Shown in pieces: positions 11,945 to 23,602 of a stretch of 64,000 bases of DNA. The DNA lies in contig JAOCPU010000054.1 of the NCBI GenBank assembly GCA_035772785.1, forward strand, positions 1-64,000, given 5' to 3'. The notes beneath the pieces are model-generated. The model was not told where the DNA came from, did no database searches, and worked only from the letters and a program-made list of their open reading frames with translations. Position numbers and translations under genes: made by a program. Source of the DNA: Phlebiopsis flavidoalba. Lineage: Eukaryota; Basidiomycota; Agaricomycetes; Polyporales; Phanerochaetaceae. The first letter of the stretch is position 1; each line of letters begins with the position of its first letter.

Positions 11945-14900
11945 TCATGCCTCACGCCTTCTACCCCGTGGTCGTTCGCTCTCTCGGTTATCTCTGTTTG
12001 GAAGGTGTCCTGTAGAAGCATACAGTTCGCTGGAGCTTCTTTGTGCTGTTCGCTCAACAACACTCGTTCCGTCTCTAAACCTCGTTCTGTAGATATGCAT
12101 ACGTCAACAAGAGGAGTACAACAGGCCTCGTAGTACACACCTGAACAGGACATTCGCATTCGTGAAGAGCCCTTCTTTAAGACTCACGACGATGAACTGG
12201 CTGCCCTTGAAACGACTCTTGAACAGCTGGCCAATATGCTGTGTATGTGACAAGTCAAGCGCGGCGTCGATTTCGTCAAGAATGTACATCGGTGCTGGCT
12301 TGAACTGGAGCAACGACATGATCAGGGGAGAGAGCGATCAAAGAACTACGTTTATGCCAACAAATCAGCGCATAGATCAAGAGTGGAGAGACCCAATCCT
12401 CACCGTTGGCCACCGCTGAGTTCCGTTAAACTTTCCTTCCAGACGGTACCCAGTCGAACCTTGACTTCTAGGCCTTGTGTCAGGTCCTGGCCCTCGGGCG
12501 GCTGAAGCTTGGCGAAATTGCCAGGGAGAAGTTCTCCGAAAATTTCTCCAAAGTCGCTAATAGTGGATAAGCTCCGGAACGAACACACTAAGTTCGAAAA
12601 CATGCTTACCGGAGTGACCTTAGACCATGTATTCTCTAGGGAGTCCTCGCTTGTATCGATCAAGCTCCTCGATCGTCTGTTCGATCTTCTCCCTGTCCTT
12701 GAGGACGGTAGCGAGTTTTCTTCTTAAGAGCTGTCTCCTGTTTTTCTACGCTAAACGACATCGTCAATGAGACACTCTCTCGCAAAACCAAGAGATTTCG
12801 GACCTGTCGATCATGTTCATTGCCTTGGGGTTCACCTTTTTCTTCATGCTCTTCTGTTGGTGTTCTAGCTCCCGCGCCTTCTCTCTCAGACTGGGCACGT
12901 CCAGGTCTGTGAAGTCGTACGGTGTTCCCGCCCGCCCGAACAAACTGTGTTGTCGATCATTAGTCTTAACATCTTGTTTTTCGTCAGAGATGATATACCC
13001 TTTTTCGTCCTCGATCCAGTCATGCTGTTTTTCTAGGTTGGCGGCTTGGGAGGTTAGCGCTTGCTGCTGCCTTTTCACTGGAGGTAATGTAATGCTCGAG
13101 CTCTTTGAGCTGCAAATCTGTGTCGCTAATCGCCTTCTTCTTCGTCTTTATGGTCGCATCGAGATCCTTGAGCTCGTTGTCGTAGCGCGAAAGCGTCGCA
13201 CGCTCTTCGGCAAGTCTAGCCTCGGCCTCTTGATACGAAGCCTGACGGAAACGTTGATATTGTTACCTCGATAATATTCGTAGGCACGTACCTCTCTCTG
13301 CCTTGTACTTGGGTCTCAAGCTGTCGGAGCTCTTTGCGCAAGTCCTCGACAGCTTTCTTGCTTTCTTCTATACCGTCCTTGTCGCTCTCGAGGTCCGCAC
13401 ACAAAGTTGCTCTGCATTTATGTTCAAAGCTGTGGCACCCAACCCGACAGAAACGACTTACCAAGCTCAATTTTGGCTGTTTGAAGATCTTTCTGTTGAG
13501 TTCTTAACGTGAACGGCATGCTTCTGCAGAAGGGCTTTCTTGCTACGAATGTCATCCCTAGGATTACACACGCCGATTGAGTTACTCCTGCAAAGTGAGT
13601 TGGGGGGGGGGGGGGGGGACACAAATGAAACAACCTTAAGCTCATCAATTTTGCCTTCCTTGTTGTTCTTAAACTCGTCCATATCGCGCTCGAGCTTTCG
13701 AATGTCATTCTTTGCTTGGTCCTGATTCTGTTTAGAGGTCTCCACCGCGCTTCGCAGATTGATGATGTTTTGTTTGGCGCTCTCGACGTCAGGCCTCAAG
13801 CTGAGTATATGCGTGAGCGACTGAACAAAGATACAATGCACTGGTAGACTCACCCTTGCAGAGTTACTACCAGCAACTTGCTGTTCTAACAAGGTCAACT
13901 CGTGCTGCTTGAGCTCTACCTCCTTGTTGCTAACGCTTCTCCATTGCTCCCGAGTTCTGCGTCTCGGGGGGACCAGTCTGCTCCTCCTGCTCAATGGGAT
14001 TTGAGAGCCGACCGAGGTAGCTTCTCCAAGGTGCTTTCTTTCTGCGTCCAAGAGCTCCTGAATTACACGATACGAGCACGTTGCTGCTGCTGGGAGCGGC
14101 ACCACCGCTGAGCGTGCCGGGGACGGTCGTAAGACATCGCCTGATCCAGAGTCACAGTACCCTTAACAGCACCCAACTTTCAGGTGTGGGAAAAGGTGAC
14201 GTTTTTTTTCGCACCAGTCGGCGTCGTCGCAGATGAGAGTATCCACCGCGAAAGACAAAGTTCACTGGCATTTGAGACCCGTCATCTGCCTGGGATAGTT
14301 CGATGATCGAGAATAGCGAGGCGCACTTTATCACCCGCTATGTGGCTGGCGAAGCGCTTGCAGTCTTTCTGCACATATCTGTGAGGATGACATAGCGCAG
14401 CTATGAAGACGTAAAATGGCCCCCCACCCGCCACCTGCGCAGGTCATCTTTGGGCATTGATCTTGTTGAGGGGAGGGGGATGATAGTAATGCGTTTTCGC
14501 TAGGCCACCCTTCTGCAACAAATCTTTTGCCAACCTTCTCATTGTCGACAACAACGTTGTACACACCTTCCCCCTGCGGCGTCAAGTGATATTCGTGAGC
14601 AGCCGTCGACTTGTTGTAGTCCTCGAGGTTGAGGTGACCACAAGAGAGACAACGGACCCTTCACTTGTGTGCGGTCGAAGTTGGGATACGGGTCCGAATA
14701 GGGGAAAGATACGAAAGGCAGTATTGTTGCTTGAGGGTCGATCAGTCGCGCCTCTACACAAGAACAGGCGATGAGAGGCGTGATTATGGCCTTCGCTTGT
14801 CAATACTTACCGTCCGTCCACTCCCTAACAAGCGTTTTTTTGGCTTCACGAAGGCGAGCTCTCACCCTCGAGCGCTCCTTCTCGGCATTCCAGTCAAACC

Positions 14901-16557
14901 CTTCAAGCTTACTGCTTCGCCTTATCGAACCTTCGTCCTTCATGGCGTCGTGCGATTCCGCTTTGGATCTCTTGCCGCCGGCTTCACGCTTCGGACGTCC
15001 TTCCCATTTAGTCCTTGGAGTTCTTTCGAAGGACCGTTCCCTCAGCTGCAGGGCGATCTTCGTGTTCTGCTTTGTTGTTTCTTGCGGCTTTGGCAGGCGC
15101 TTCCCGTGCGCGAGCGTCTGCGAGCTGTGACCCATGTAACGCACGCGCCCTTATTGACCAGGCCAGCTGCTCGAGGAGAGTCCCCGTAAAGAAGAGTTTG
15201 AAGTGAGTTTTCTTCGGCGGATGTTCAGAGCCGCACTGCTCGGCAGCATGCGTTTCTTGCGCACATTACCGTGCTGTGTCTACCAGCTACTTGAACTTGC
15301 GCGCCGTTTCTGCTTAAAGCTTCTTCCGCCTACGCAAGATCATGTACACGCCCTTACGGCTAGATATCGCTGCGACGCACCTCTCCCAGCTGCTCTTGAG
15401 CCAAGTCCGCATTTTGCCCCACCTTCTTCGTCAGCAATTGAATCCGTTCTTCAGGTCAATCTGCGTTTTAAATTTGACGAGAGCCTTTCCTACAACTCGC
15501 CGACTGTCTCCTCCAGTTTCCAATGTTACCTGCCCGCCAATCTTCAACTTCTCTATCTATCTGTTTCGTGGACTTCTTCGGCCTCCTTTTCGTTCCGTTT
15601 CTATTCGGCCATCAATTTCGCTTTGGTATTTCCCCTTCTAGTTTCTGGAGTTTCTTGGTGTTCAGACCTGCGCCGTAACGATTCCTTCTCCCTTCTTCTC
15701 AGCTCTGTGGTGAAAGTCCGTCCACTCCCATGCACGCCTGCAAGACCCGAACCCAACGCGTTCGAGTTCCGCCACACGCCTTCTGCCATTGGAGGAATGA
15801 GCGCTTCTCTTCGCGCGAAGTCGATCAAGCTTTGGGCGTGATTTCGTCGGTGAGTAGCGAGGTGAGCTCCTGAACACGCTTGTCTTTCTTGCCCATGGGT
15901 CTTCTTGGCTTTGTCTTTCCGCTCCTCATACATACGAGTGCCAGCTGCCTCTTCAATCATACCCAAGATCTCAGGAGGCCGCATGTTTAGGACTTTGGTG
16001 ATACGACCCTAAAGCATGATGAGGAAGTTGGGGTTATTGATGTTGAGCTGCACGCTCTGGAAGAGTGTTTGGATCCGATGCTGTTCAAATCTTGTGTCCG
16101 TTCAAGAGATAACTTCGAGATGTTTTGGGAGTGCAATTTGACGGGTGACGGTGATCTGGGGGAAGCCTTCAAATCCGACTGGACTGGTGGCGCGGTCTGT
16201 GTTGTCGAAGACGATGGTGACGCTAGCTTTCGTGACCCCGGGTTTTTGGCCGCGCTTGTATATGAGGTCCACTTGATTTTGAGCGCGCATCTAGTCCGAG
16301 GATGAGCAGATAGGCTTCTTACTTCAAGCACTACGTACCGCGGACATATTGGTGATGCCCAGAACAAAACATATCGCGTCTAGTATATTGGACTTTCCAG
16401 ATCCGTTGAGACCCGTAATAGCGTTTGAATGAAGTGTCCCATCCGGATATTGTAGTCCTTTCAGGGTACGACTTGAAGCCTAGAAACAGATTCAGCCACG
16501 TTCGCATCAATACCGTCGTTGCCCCTTGCCATCGATGATGAGCTCCTCAATACGCAT
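11945..16557 (-). CDS. SMC2: SMC2, condensin core ATPase
   Basis: SMC2 pairs with SMC4 in condensin, which compacts mitotic chromosomes using ATP. Exon 1 encodes [10 protein letters not shown] and exon 2 continues [14 protein letters not shown]. The Walker A region [20 protein letters not shown] lies near 16350-16420. [20 protein letters not shown] (about 15980) is the conserved post-ATPase element. Long coiled-coil segments are visible on both sides, and the hinge around 14170-14580 shows [15 protein letters not shown] and TLICDDAD. The signature LTELSGGQR lies near 12405-12435. The Walker B region [20 protein letters not shown] (near 12260) is followed by [20 protein letters not shown], and the tail [16 protein letters not shown] ends at the stop at 11945. 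The span fits a protein of about 1,200 residues with many short introns. One extra A near 16424-16426 shifts frame just before Walker A, and further indels follow. A gene this essential should be intact, so I blame the assembly. Confidence 0.95.
13602..13618. repeat. G17 homopolymer in an SMC2 intron
   Basis: Seventeen consecutive G on the plus strand read as a C-run on the SMC2 sense strand. They sit shortly upstream of the acceptor AACTCACTTTGCAG, where a polypyrimidine tract belongs. The donor GTTGTTTC follows the codons for KIDELK. Confidence 0.85.
16480..16529 (-). other. First SMC2 intron with a GC-AG boundary
   Basis: Between [10 protein letters not shown] and G-FKSYPERT lies a 50-nt insert that starts GCAAGG and ends TTTCTAG on the sense strand. 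Splicing it out restores the universally conserved N-terminus in phase. The donor is GC rather than GT. Confidence 0.7.
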
Positions 16558-17100
16558 GTTGCGTTGCCAAACGCTCTATCACTTGCGGTATCGCATATTC
16601 GGGGGGGGGTGAGCCACGAAGAAACGAAGTATGGGAGTTTGGCGTGACAGAGGGAGGACGAGCGTCGAGGTTGCAATTCGACGCGACGCGTTGGAACATG
16701 AGACCACGTGATGATGCGCTGAGGTACACTGACGCGCGATAAAATGCTGATACTTACGTGAGACCGCCCACGATACTTACTTCGGGCACTCGCATTTTGG
16801 TCATCGTATTCGTTCGAAAATATTACACTAAAAAAGTACGTATGTCAAACGAACAGCATCTACTAACGATTTTTCATTCACGTCCGCGGTTGGGTGTGCT
16901 TATTGAATCGGGGTGGGCGCTCATACAAGAGCAGTTCGGTCTCCGCGTCAATGACGTGGGAATTTTAGGGCGGGTCCCCTTTTTAGGGTTGATCCGCCCT
17001 CCAAAAGCAAGTGAGAGGCGTTTTCTCCTTTGCATATTCTCATCTCTGTTTCTCCCTATTTTTCGAGTAATAACGTCGACAGCGCGAACGCTACATTACC
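16558..17100. promoter_or_regulatory. Divergent promoter region, SMC2 / DUF262 gene
   Basis: This 543-bp gap separates two genes transcribed away from each other, SMC2 (minus) and the DUF262 gene (plus), so it must hold both promoters. It contains a G9 run at 16601-16609. I saw no convincing TATA box for either gene. Confidence 0.5.
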
Positions 17101-20100
17101 ATGTCCCTCAGTGATTGGGAATCAGATCTTACGGAACTCGAATCATCATCAGATGAAGACTACCACCCCACAGCCGAGAAAGAGGGGTAGGCCACCCGGT
17201 TCTGTCAAGGAATACAAGGTGCGTCCTTGAAAGAAAGTCAGGGCACCCATCAGAACATGACAGTATTGATACAGATCACGGACTCTCTGCGACCCCCACG
17301 TCCAACCCACTATGCCGCAAAAGGCCTGTATGGTGTGTCATTCCTGGCGATTGTCGCGCGTATAACGCTGATTCCGTTCATATGTAGACTTGCTAGTCGA
17401 AGGTGGGCATTGACTTGAACCCACAATACCAGCGTGGTATGTTGCATTCCTAATGATCTTGGAGGCGAAGGGATCACATTTGATGCAGATGTCGTGTGGC
17501 CGGAGAAGAAACAGACAGCTCTCATAGACTCCTTGCTGCGAAACTTCTATATTCCACCTGTAATCTTCGGTAAGCAAAGGGGACAACATCTCTTCTCCAT
17601 GTATAACACTAACCATCTCAGCCTGCAAGCGCGACCCAATAACTCAAAATGAGGTTCGCGTCTGCATAGATGGGAAGCAGCGGCTGACATCTATATACAA
17701 CGGTAAGCCTTTTGGCAGCCAACCTTGACGAATACTGACCATTCCTCCAGATTTTTTGATGGAGAGGTAGGTCATACCATGACCTCCGACAATAAAACTG
17801 TTTACTAAAGAAAGTGCGCCTACATTGTCGCTACAGATTCCGCGTGAGTGCATGACTACCTACTTTCTGGAACTCGCCATGAGCTTACCATTTACGATGG
17901 ATAGACCGCGATTCGTGAGTTGGCAACCACACAGTGGACACGGTTGTTGTCTGACCAATGTGTCAGAGTCACTGGGAAGAAGTACTGGTATAAAGGCGCG
18001 ATCAAAGGAAAACGCATGGCGCTCTCCCCCCAACTTGTGCAAAGTTTCAAGCTTAAAACAGATTGTATGCGTCGAATACGATGATATAATCAGAAGAACA
18101 GGGAGCGCGAAATATTTCAAGTGAGGCTTTACAACTGATGCTATGATTACCCGCTGATTCCTGTTCAGCGAGTTCAACTAGGTGTTTCCTGACACCTGCG
18201 GGTATGGTCATCTGTTTGGTCTTTTCCTGGTGGTATACTTACGTTATGTTGGATGGCACAGAGAGAATGCAGGCAATATCTGGTCCATGGCCCGACCTCA
18301 TTCGACAAATTCAGTCCGTGATCATCGGCGAAGAGGGGTTTTCGGATGCATTGGAGTGGGGTTTCCTCTCGTGGTCGCGATTTTCAATGCCTTGCACTCG
18401 GTCGTATATCTGTTGCAAGGAAATCAAAAAATCGGGTCATGGGAACTCAACTGGAGAAATGGCTGCAGAGCGACAAGCCTGTACCTGCGAAGTTGCGGAG
18501 CGACATTATCGAAACGTTCAAGATTTTTGTACATCTTGCTCGAGAGAAGAAGTATGCAAGATGTTTTCAGAAACCATCCAGGGTTTCCCCAGTGGAGTTC
18601 ATCATGACTGGTGTCTGCATCTATAACCTAAGAGGTCGCCTCTCCTTCATGCAGCTGTCATCGGCGATTGCCAAGATGCGCGAGGACGTCCGCGCGAAGC
18701 ATGTTGACGTTCGAGCCAATCAAAGGGTTGTAAAGACCATGCAAGATTTTTTTGAAGAAGGTCCAACCGACTTCCCTGAAATGTGACCCTCTTGAAAAGA
18801 CACCGGCGGCAACTGCCATCAAGTCGCTCGTTCGGTCTAGCAAAACGCAAGCGCGACGACGACGACGACGACACGCGGCGATGATGAAGCCATAGGGTCG
18901 ACTGTAAACAAGCCGGTCAAGTCTTCGAAGGTTGCAAAGAAAGGACAAGACGGGCTCAACCTGAAGTCGACCCCCTCGAAAGCTGCGACGAAGCAAATCA
19001 GCCCTTCTGGGAGCAAGAAAACTTCACTTACCCCGTCCAATCAGCATTCAACCGTAGCATCGCGTAGCTCTGCCAAGGAGATACCAGTTACGGATCCAGT
19101 CATCACTGACTCCAGAACCCCTCAACTCACCCCTGCATCAGTCGACACCACTGATTCCTCACTACCCCGTTTACCCCAACGTCTCGACCTCTCATACCGC
19201 AGGAGATGTGGATGACGCGAATTCTGGCAAGCAAGCCACATCAGTCGATGTAGCTCGCAACTCGGAGGAGACGTTACACTACCGTCTTTGTCTCGTCGGG
19301 CGGCTGCTCATGATTTCACTGCGTCCAATGGAGCTTCATCCAACTCGCCTCCACAAACCCCCCGCAGAACCTATCTCTATAAAGGCGGATCCAGATGCTC
19401 CTTCGATCAGTGGCTTCTTCGACCGTCTTTCCGTCATACGCAAAGTCAAGAACTCCCCTGATCATGTTATTCCCGCCGGCGTATCCCGCTACTTCTACGC
19501 AAACAGGTTCAGCTGTAGCGACGCCGCAACAACATATTACTCAGCATGAATCTCGCAGCCAACCGTACGATAGATCCCTTCTCCTCTCTTTCTACAGTCC
19601 AACAACTCAACATTCTGTACCACGCCACAGCAATGCTGACAACCGCCAGGCGCTTCATGACTCTTCACAAACCTACTGGAGGTCAAGTCGATGTTTCCCT
19701 CAGAGAAAAGCCGTCGTTTTCGCTGTGGTGTGCCGGTTTCAAATAACCCAGCGCAAATGAAGTCAGATCCTTTCGAGAGCAGGAAAGGCCTCGCAGTCAC
19801 CAGGACGCCGACAGCTCACCACCGACATGAATGGAGTCGTAGCAGGGGGCAGTGCCGACACTGCGACCCGCGACCCGAGACGGAGGCCTTCCACGAGTCC
19901 ATCCCAGACTCTTTCTACTCACCCGCATTCTCGAGTGGCATTACTGAGCAAACATAGTTTCAAATCCCCCGCCGTCGACTGGGTCCTAATCACTCTCCTC
20001 TACCCCCTCGCCCTGACACTTCGACCGCGGCTGCTAGGCGATCTTCCGTGACAAGCCGGTCGGTCGTCGATCCATTAGGTATTTATTCGCCTCCGCTGTC

Positions 20101-20385
20101 ACCGACTTTACCGAAGAGGCCCGACCATTTGCCTCCGGTAAGCAAAGCATATCCGTCGAATGTGATATGCTGGCGGAGAAAATCAGCCCGCATTGGTCGC
20201 CAGATATTCCCAAGGGCCCTCGAGCCGACAGAGAGCGTGGCCACGAATGGAACCGCGGAGAAGGTTCCCGTGGCCGAGACGGGGCCAAGAGGAGTCGATG
20301 GGATACGTGAGGGAAGAGATGTGATTGCGGCACAAGAAGGCCGTTCTCATGAAGACTCTGGCAACAAAACAGGGGGAGGCTTATG
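17101..20385 (+). CDS. DUF262 (GmrS/ParB-like) protein with AT-hook
   Basis: A fungal protein with a DUF262 domain, the fold shared with ParB/Srx and with the GmrS half of the GmrSD restriction enzyme; its role in fungi is unknown. The start reads MSLSDWESDLTELESSSDED, then an AT-hook type motif RKRGRPPGSV (about 17170-17210). The domain core shows DVVWPEKKQTALIDSLLRNF, YIPPVIF and the family motif CIDGKQRLTSIY near 17660-17700. Then come ALSPQLVQSFKLKQIVCVEY, QRVQLGVS, RMQAISGPWPDLIRQIQ, EKWLQSDKPVPAKLRSDIIE and PVEFIMTGVCIYNLRGRLSF, ending the ordered part near 18785. A GAC-repeat stretch at 18850-18875 and a long Ser/Thr/Pro/Lys-rich disordered tail follow, with an Arg/Gly-rich end near 20220-20310. 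A missing base near 18188 breaks GVSLTPA. At least five short introns are visible. The AT-hook suggests DNA contact, as inference. Confidence 0.85.
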
Positions 20386-20723
20386 AATGGTTGCCTATGC
20401 CTAAATCCTTTTATTACTGCATGCCTCACCTATTGGGGGTCGGTCCGTGACCGTCTCTCAGCGACTTCTTACTTCCATAAAACCTTAATTCAATTCAGTA
20501 CTCCACGTTTTCACTAGCAGCGTCGTATAGGGTCCAAGCCTCATGTATCACGTCAGTGTTTGTCACAGCATGTATGCCATTGTCCAGTAGTGTTATTCGT
20601 ACTAGTGAGTCTCAGACGTTCATTTAATATGCAAGTCTGCTGGACCCATAATATGTATGATACAATCTTGTACGCGTCATCCGTAACGATATCATAGCGC
20701 TTTGGACATGAGTCAGCGTTATA
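20386..20723. other. Gap between convergent DUF262 and OMA1 genes
   Basis: 3' regions of two convergent genes. No gene or repeat was recognised. Confidence 0.5.
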
Positions 20724-22267
20724 CTAAGCCCACCCCCAAATTGTACTTGATGACCCACGAACGAGGCCCATTGCGTCGCGAAATCCTGATACGTGTTCCC
20801 CGAGAACCATGCAATCGGGATTACCATCTCGCAAGGCATACGCTCGTCAGGGAGTAGCTTATTTAATCGCTGCGTTGATTGGATGAGTGTCGGGACAACA
20901 CGTAAAATGAAGGACTTAGAGGTACCTCAATTCGAGTCTCAAATGTTGGATGGGTGTATAGGAAGTTGACGTTGAGGCTACGATTAGATTTATCTATTTG
21001 GTCCATTCGAGAGAACACCCTATGGTAGGATAAGCTGCCGCTACGAGGCTAAGACTATTGACTTACTCAGGAGCAGCTCGCGGATCGTAGCACGCTTGGG
21101 CGGCCAACTTGATACCAATCGCGTCGGCTGAAAGATATCAGATACCTAGACTTGTCATAATTTTGAAACATACCCTCGAGTTCCTGCATTCGCGAATTGG
21201 GCAAATCGAGTACTAATGTCGATAGTGCTCGCTGAGATGCCAAAATCTAGCCCTAAGACTGTAAGTAATGTTGCCGCCAGCGAGAAGGATCTTGTTCGAC
21301 GAATAGCGTTCTAAGCTATGCTGAGCAACTATAAGATGATAAGTATTGACTTCAACTCAAACACATTACTCATAGTCATTTTACCTGCATGGCCAATCTC
21401 TAGGGTGAGAATAAGTAGAACGTTAAGATATCGAGGTGAAGCATAAGGCTCACCATGCCCCAGGATTGCTGCTAGACCCTCTTCATCTCTGGCCATTGGA
21501 GAATTGCCTGTAAATACTATGAACGGTACCTAATCACCCGTTCAGCAGCTGAAGACTTATGAGGCCATGAAATAGTAGTACCAAAACTCGCCATTGCATT
21601 GACATTTTTGTCATCTTTAAACAAACCATTAGCTCCCACTGTTTCGCGCTAGGGCTTGCAGAAGGGTCGTCCACATGGTTTTGGAAAGGGTCGTTGAACC
21701 AAGTCTTCGCAGGAGCAGTGTTTGACTGAGCGTCCCTAGATGGTTCGCCTCGAGTATCCGGGTGACGATTCGATGTACATGACGCGTGAGCGGGTAGTGG
21801 TTGGTGGAAGGGTGGTTTCCTCCGAAATTCGCGCTTGGAGCTCTTTCCGCGCCTCCTCCTCGAGCTGAACTTTGTGGGTGAGCAAAAGTTTTTGGGGGAA
21901 TGATAGAAAGTACGCACCGCGCTTGCATTTTTGGACTCACGTCCATAAATCGCCATCTTCCCCGTATCCTTGACTTGTTCCAGGCTACATTATGAAAACA
22001 CGAGTCCATGAGCGAACTGCTGAGTGGGTAAGCGGGGATCTCTAGCAAACGCACTGCGCATACATAGTACACACCGCCAAGGGTCACTATAGTCGCTGCC
22101 ACTTCTCGATATCTAGTCGTCCATTTCGACACGTCCCACCATGAGCTGGACGTGCTTGGTGTATGTCCCAGGCTGTTCACCCGAACCGCTCATTAGCGCC
22201 GCTGTGTTTACGGCAATGTATTCGCAAATCGTCGCGATAGGAGGAGGCTTCGTGATTGAAGTTGCAT
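20724..22267 (-). CDS. OMA1: OMA1-type mitochondrial metalloendopeptidase (M48)
   Basis: OMA1 is a stress-activated zinc protease of the mitochondrial inner membrane that cleaves membrane protein substrates. The chosen start at 22267 gives MQLQSRSLLLSRRFANTLP, an Arg/Ser-rich, acid-free presequence. Then come VSKWTTRYREVAATIV with a hydrophobic stretch, GRWRFMDVSPKM, VQLEEEARKELQARISEETT, HPLTRHVHRIVTRILEANHL (as separate frames), KQWELMVV-like residues and ARDEEGLAAILGH. The zinc motif HEIGH is split across an intron (21385-21460). AQHS, ERYSSNK, a hydrophobic LLTVLGLDFGIS-type segment, LDLPNSRMQELEADAIGIKL, AAQACYDPRAAPE, RSLNVNFLYTHPTFETRI and LNKLLPDE follow. The third zinc ligand region ELEADAIG is intact. 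At least five 50-60 nt introns are present. Several indels disturb the 5' half. Confidence 0.9.
21385..21399 (-). other. 15-nt microexon in OMA1
   Basis: On the sense strand AGATTGGCCATGCAG lies between CCCTAG and GTAAAA. Joined to the preceding GGGCATG it gives GHEIGHA, completing the HExxH zinc motif in frame. Flanking introns are about 54 nt (21400-21453) and 56 nt (21329-21384). Confidence 0.8.
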
Positions 22268-22570
22268 GCTGACTTCAGCCCCGTTCTGAAGCATCTAGGA
22301 AAACGAAGTCGCAAGCATTATTGGTGGGTACAGTGAAAGCCGTTTGGATCGAGCCGGCCGCGCGGGGACTCGTCACTCAGACATGCGTGCTATCTACGAT
22401 TTCAACATTTATGTACATGTGTAATCAGGCTCTCGTAAGGAAGACACGGCACAACGAGACGATTCAGCTGCAGTATTATAGTAATGGAGCCTATAGCTCT
22501 ACGTAGCATAACAAAAGCTACTATAATTCGCCTACCCTATAGCCGTACCTCCTCTTGGAATAGTTCGCTG

Positions 22571-22607
22571 TAGAATTACGTAGAATTTACGCAGAATTTA
22601 CGCAGAA
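22571..22607. repeat. Short tandem repeat, about 11-bp unit
   Basis: The units TAGAATTACG, TAGAATTTACG, CAGAATTTACG and CAGAAG follow one another directly, giving just over three imperfect copies. Confidence 0.7.
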
Positions 22608-23129
22608 GTGGGTTGGCACTTCGCAACAATTTAGCGACGATCCTAGAGGGGCGCAGTGCGGACAAGTATACTCCAGACCATGAACATTTGAACCCTAGAG
22701 GAGCGCGTTCAAGGCAGCTTGCGCACATGAGTAGCATCGAAATCCAGTATTGTTCCTGTCCTAGTTTGCGTCGTGCGACCCTAGCGATTGAACCCACAGA
22801 ATGTTTGCGAAACTTGATGATAGCATCATAATATTCATTCGATAAGGATTCTGAACTGCCATGGCGACACATGCCATTGAGACCCAAGGGGATAATCGTT
22901 CGCCTAGGGGAAATACGCGTCATTGACAAGTCCTCGTCTCGACGAGAGCTCAACACCCGGGTTACGCCCTCGTGTGATGACATACAGACTCACCTATGCG
23001 TGCGGAACATCCAAAACATGCCCAAGAATCTGATGACATTCAAGCCGTCAGATCAGACTTAAGGAGTAGACGAGTACAACGCACCCTTCCTTATTTCTGT
23101 CGACAATTCTCGGAGCGGACGGCTCGCAC

Positions 23130-23147
23130 ATATGTACATGTACATAT
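23130..23147. repeat. 18-bp perfect palindrome
   Basis: ATATGTACATGTACATAT reads the same on both strands. It lies about 460 bp upstream of the acid phosphatase start. Confidence 0.8.
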
Positions 23148-23602
23148 TAGAAGGACAATAACTCGTAGGAGCGATTGGAAGTTGAAGAGGGCGGACTGCT
23201 CGTGGAAGGTGGTCGCATTAGTGCATCGTTCGCGTAGAGCGTGTATAGTCAGCTCGTATGTCAAATGGTATGCTCGTGAAGGAACGCGCACCCATGACCC
23301 TGGTTTATAATTGCTACAACTTTGGCCGCTCAGCTTTGGAAGAGAGTCCTAAGGAAAACGGAGAAGCGAAGAGAACGACAAGAGGAGGACGTGGTAGTGG
23401 ATGAGAAACGTGTGATGCTGCACGTCATTCACCAGGCTTACTGGCCAATACTGACCGTTGTCAATCTTTTGTAGTGATGCCATCACCGTATATCAGTGAA
23501 TCTACTTACCTGGTAACAGTCTGCTATGGGCTACCTCTCATTGGCCGCCTCACCCGGTCCGCGACTCATTCACGACGCTCGTCACGGTTCGCCTTGTCCG
23601 TC

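Larger units (their letters stand above)
22268..23602. other. Divergent intergenic region with short repeats
   Basis: Lies between the starts of OMA1 (minus) and the acid phosphatase (plus). It contains a short tandem repeat at 22571-22607 and an 18-bp palindrome at 23130-23147. No conserved protein was found. Confidence 0.45.

Noticed and set aside
13467..14105. 212-residue frame as an independent minus-strand gene
   Set aside because: It is a coiled-coil segment of SMC2 read through introns; the hinge and ATPase blocks on both sides belong to the same gene.
15203..15841. 212-residue plus-strand frame
   Set aside because: It is the antisense of SMC2 exons and has no motif of its own.
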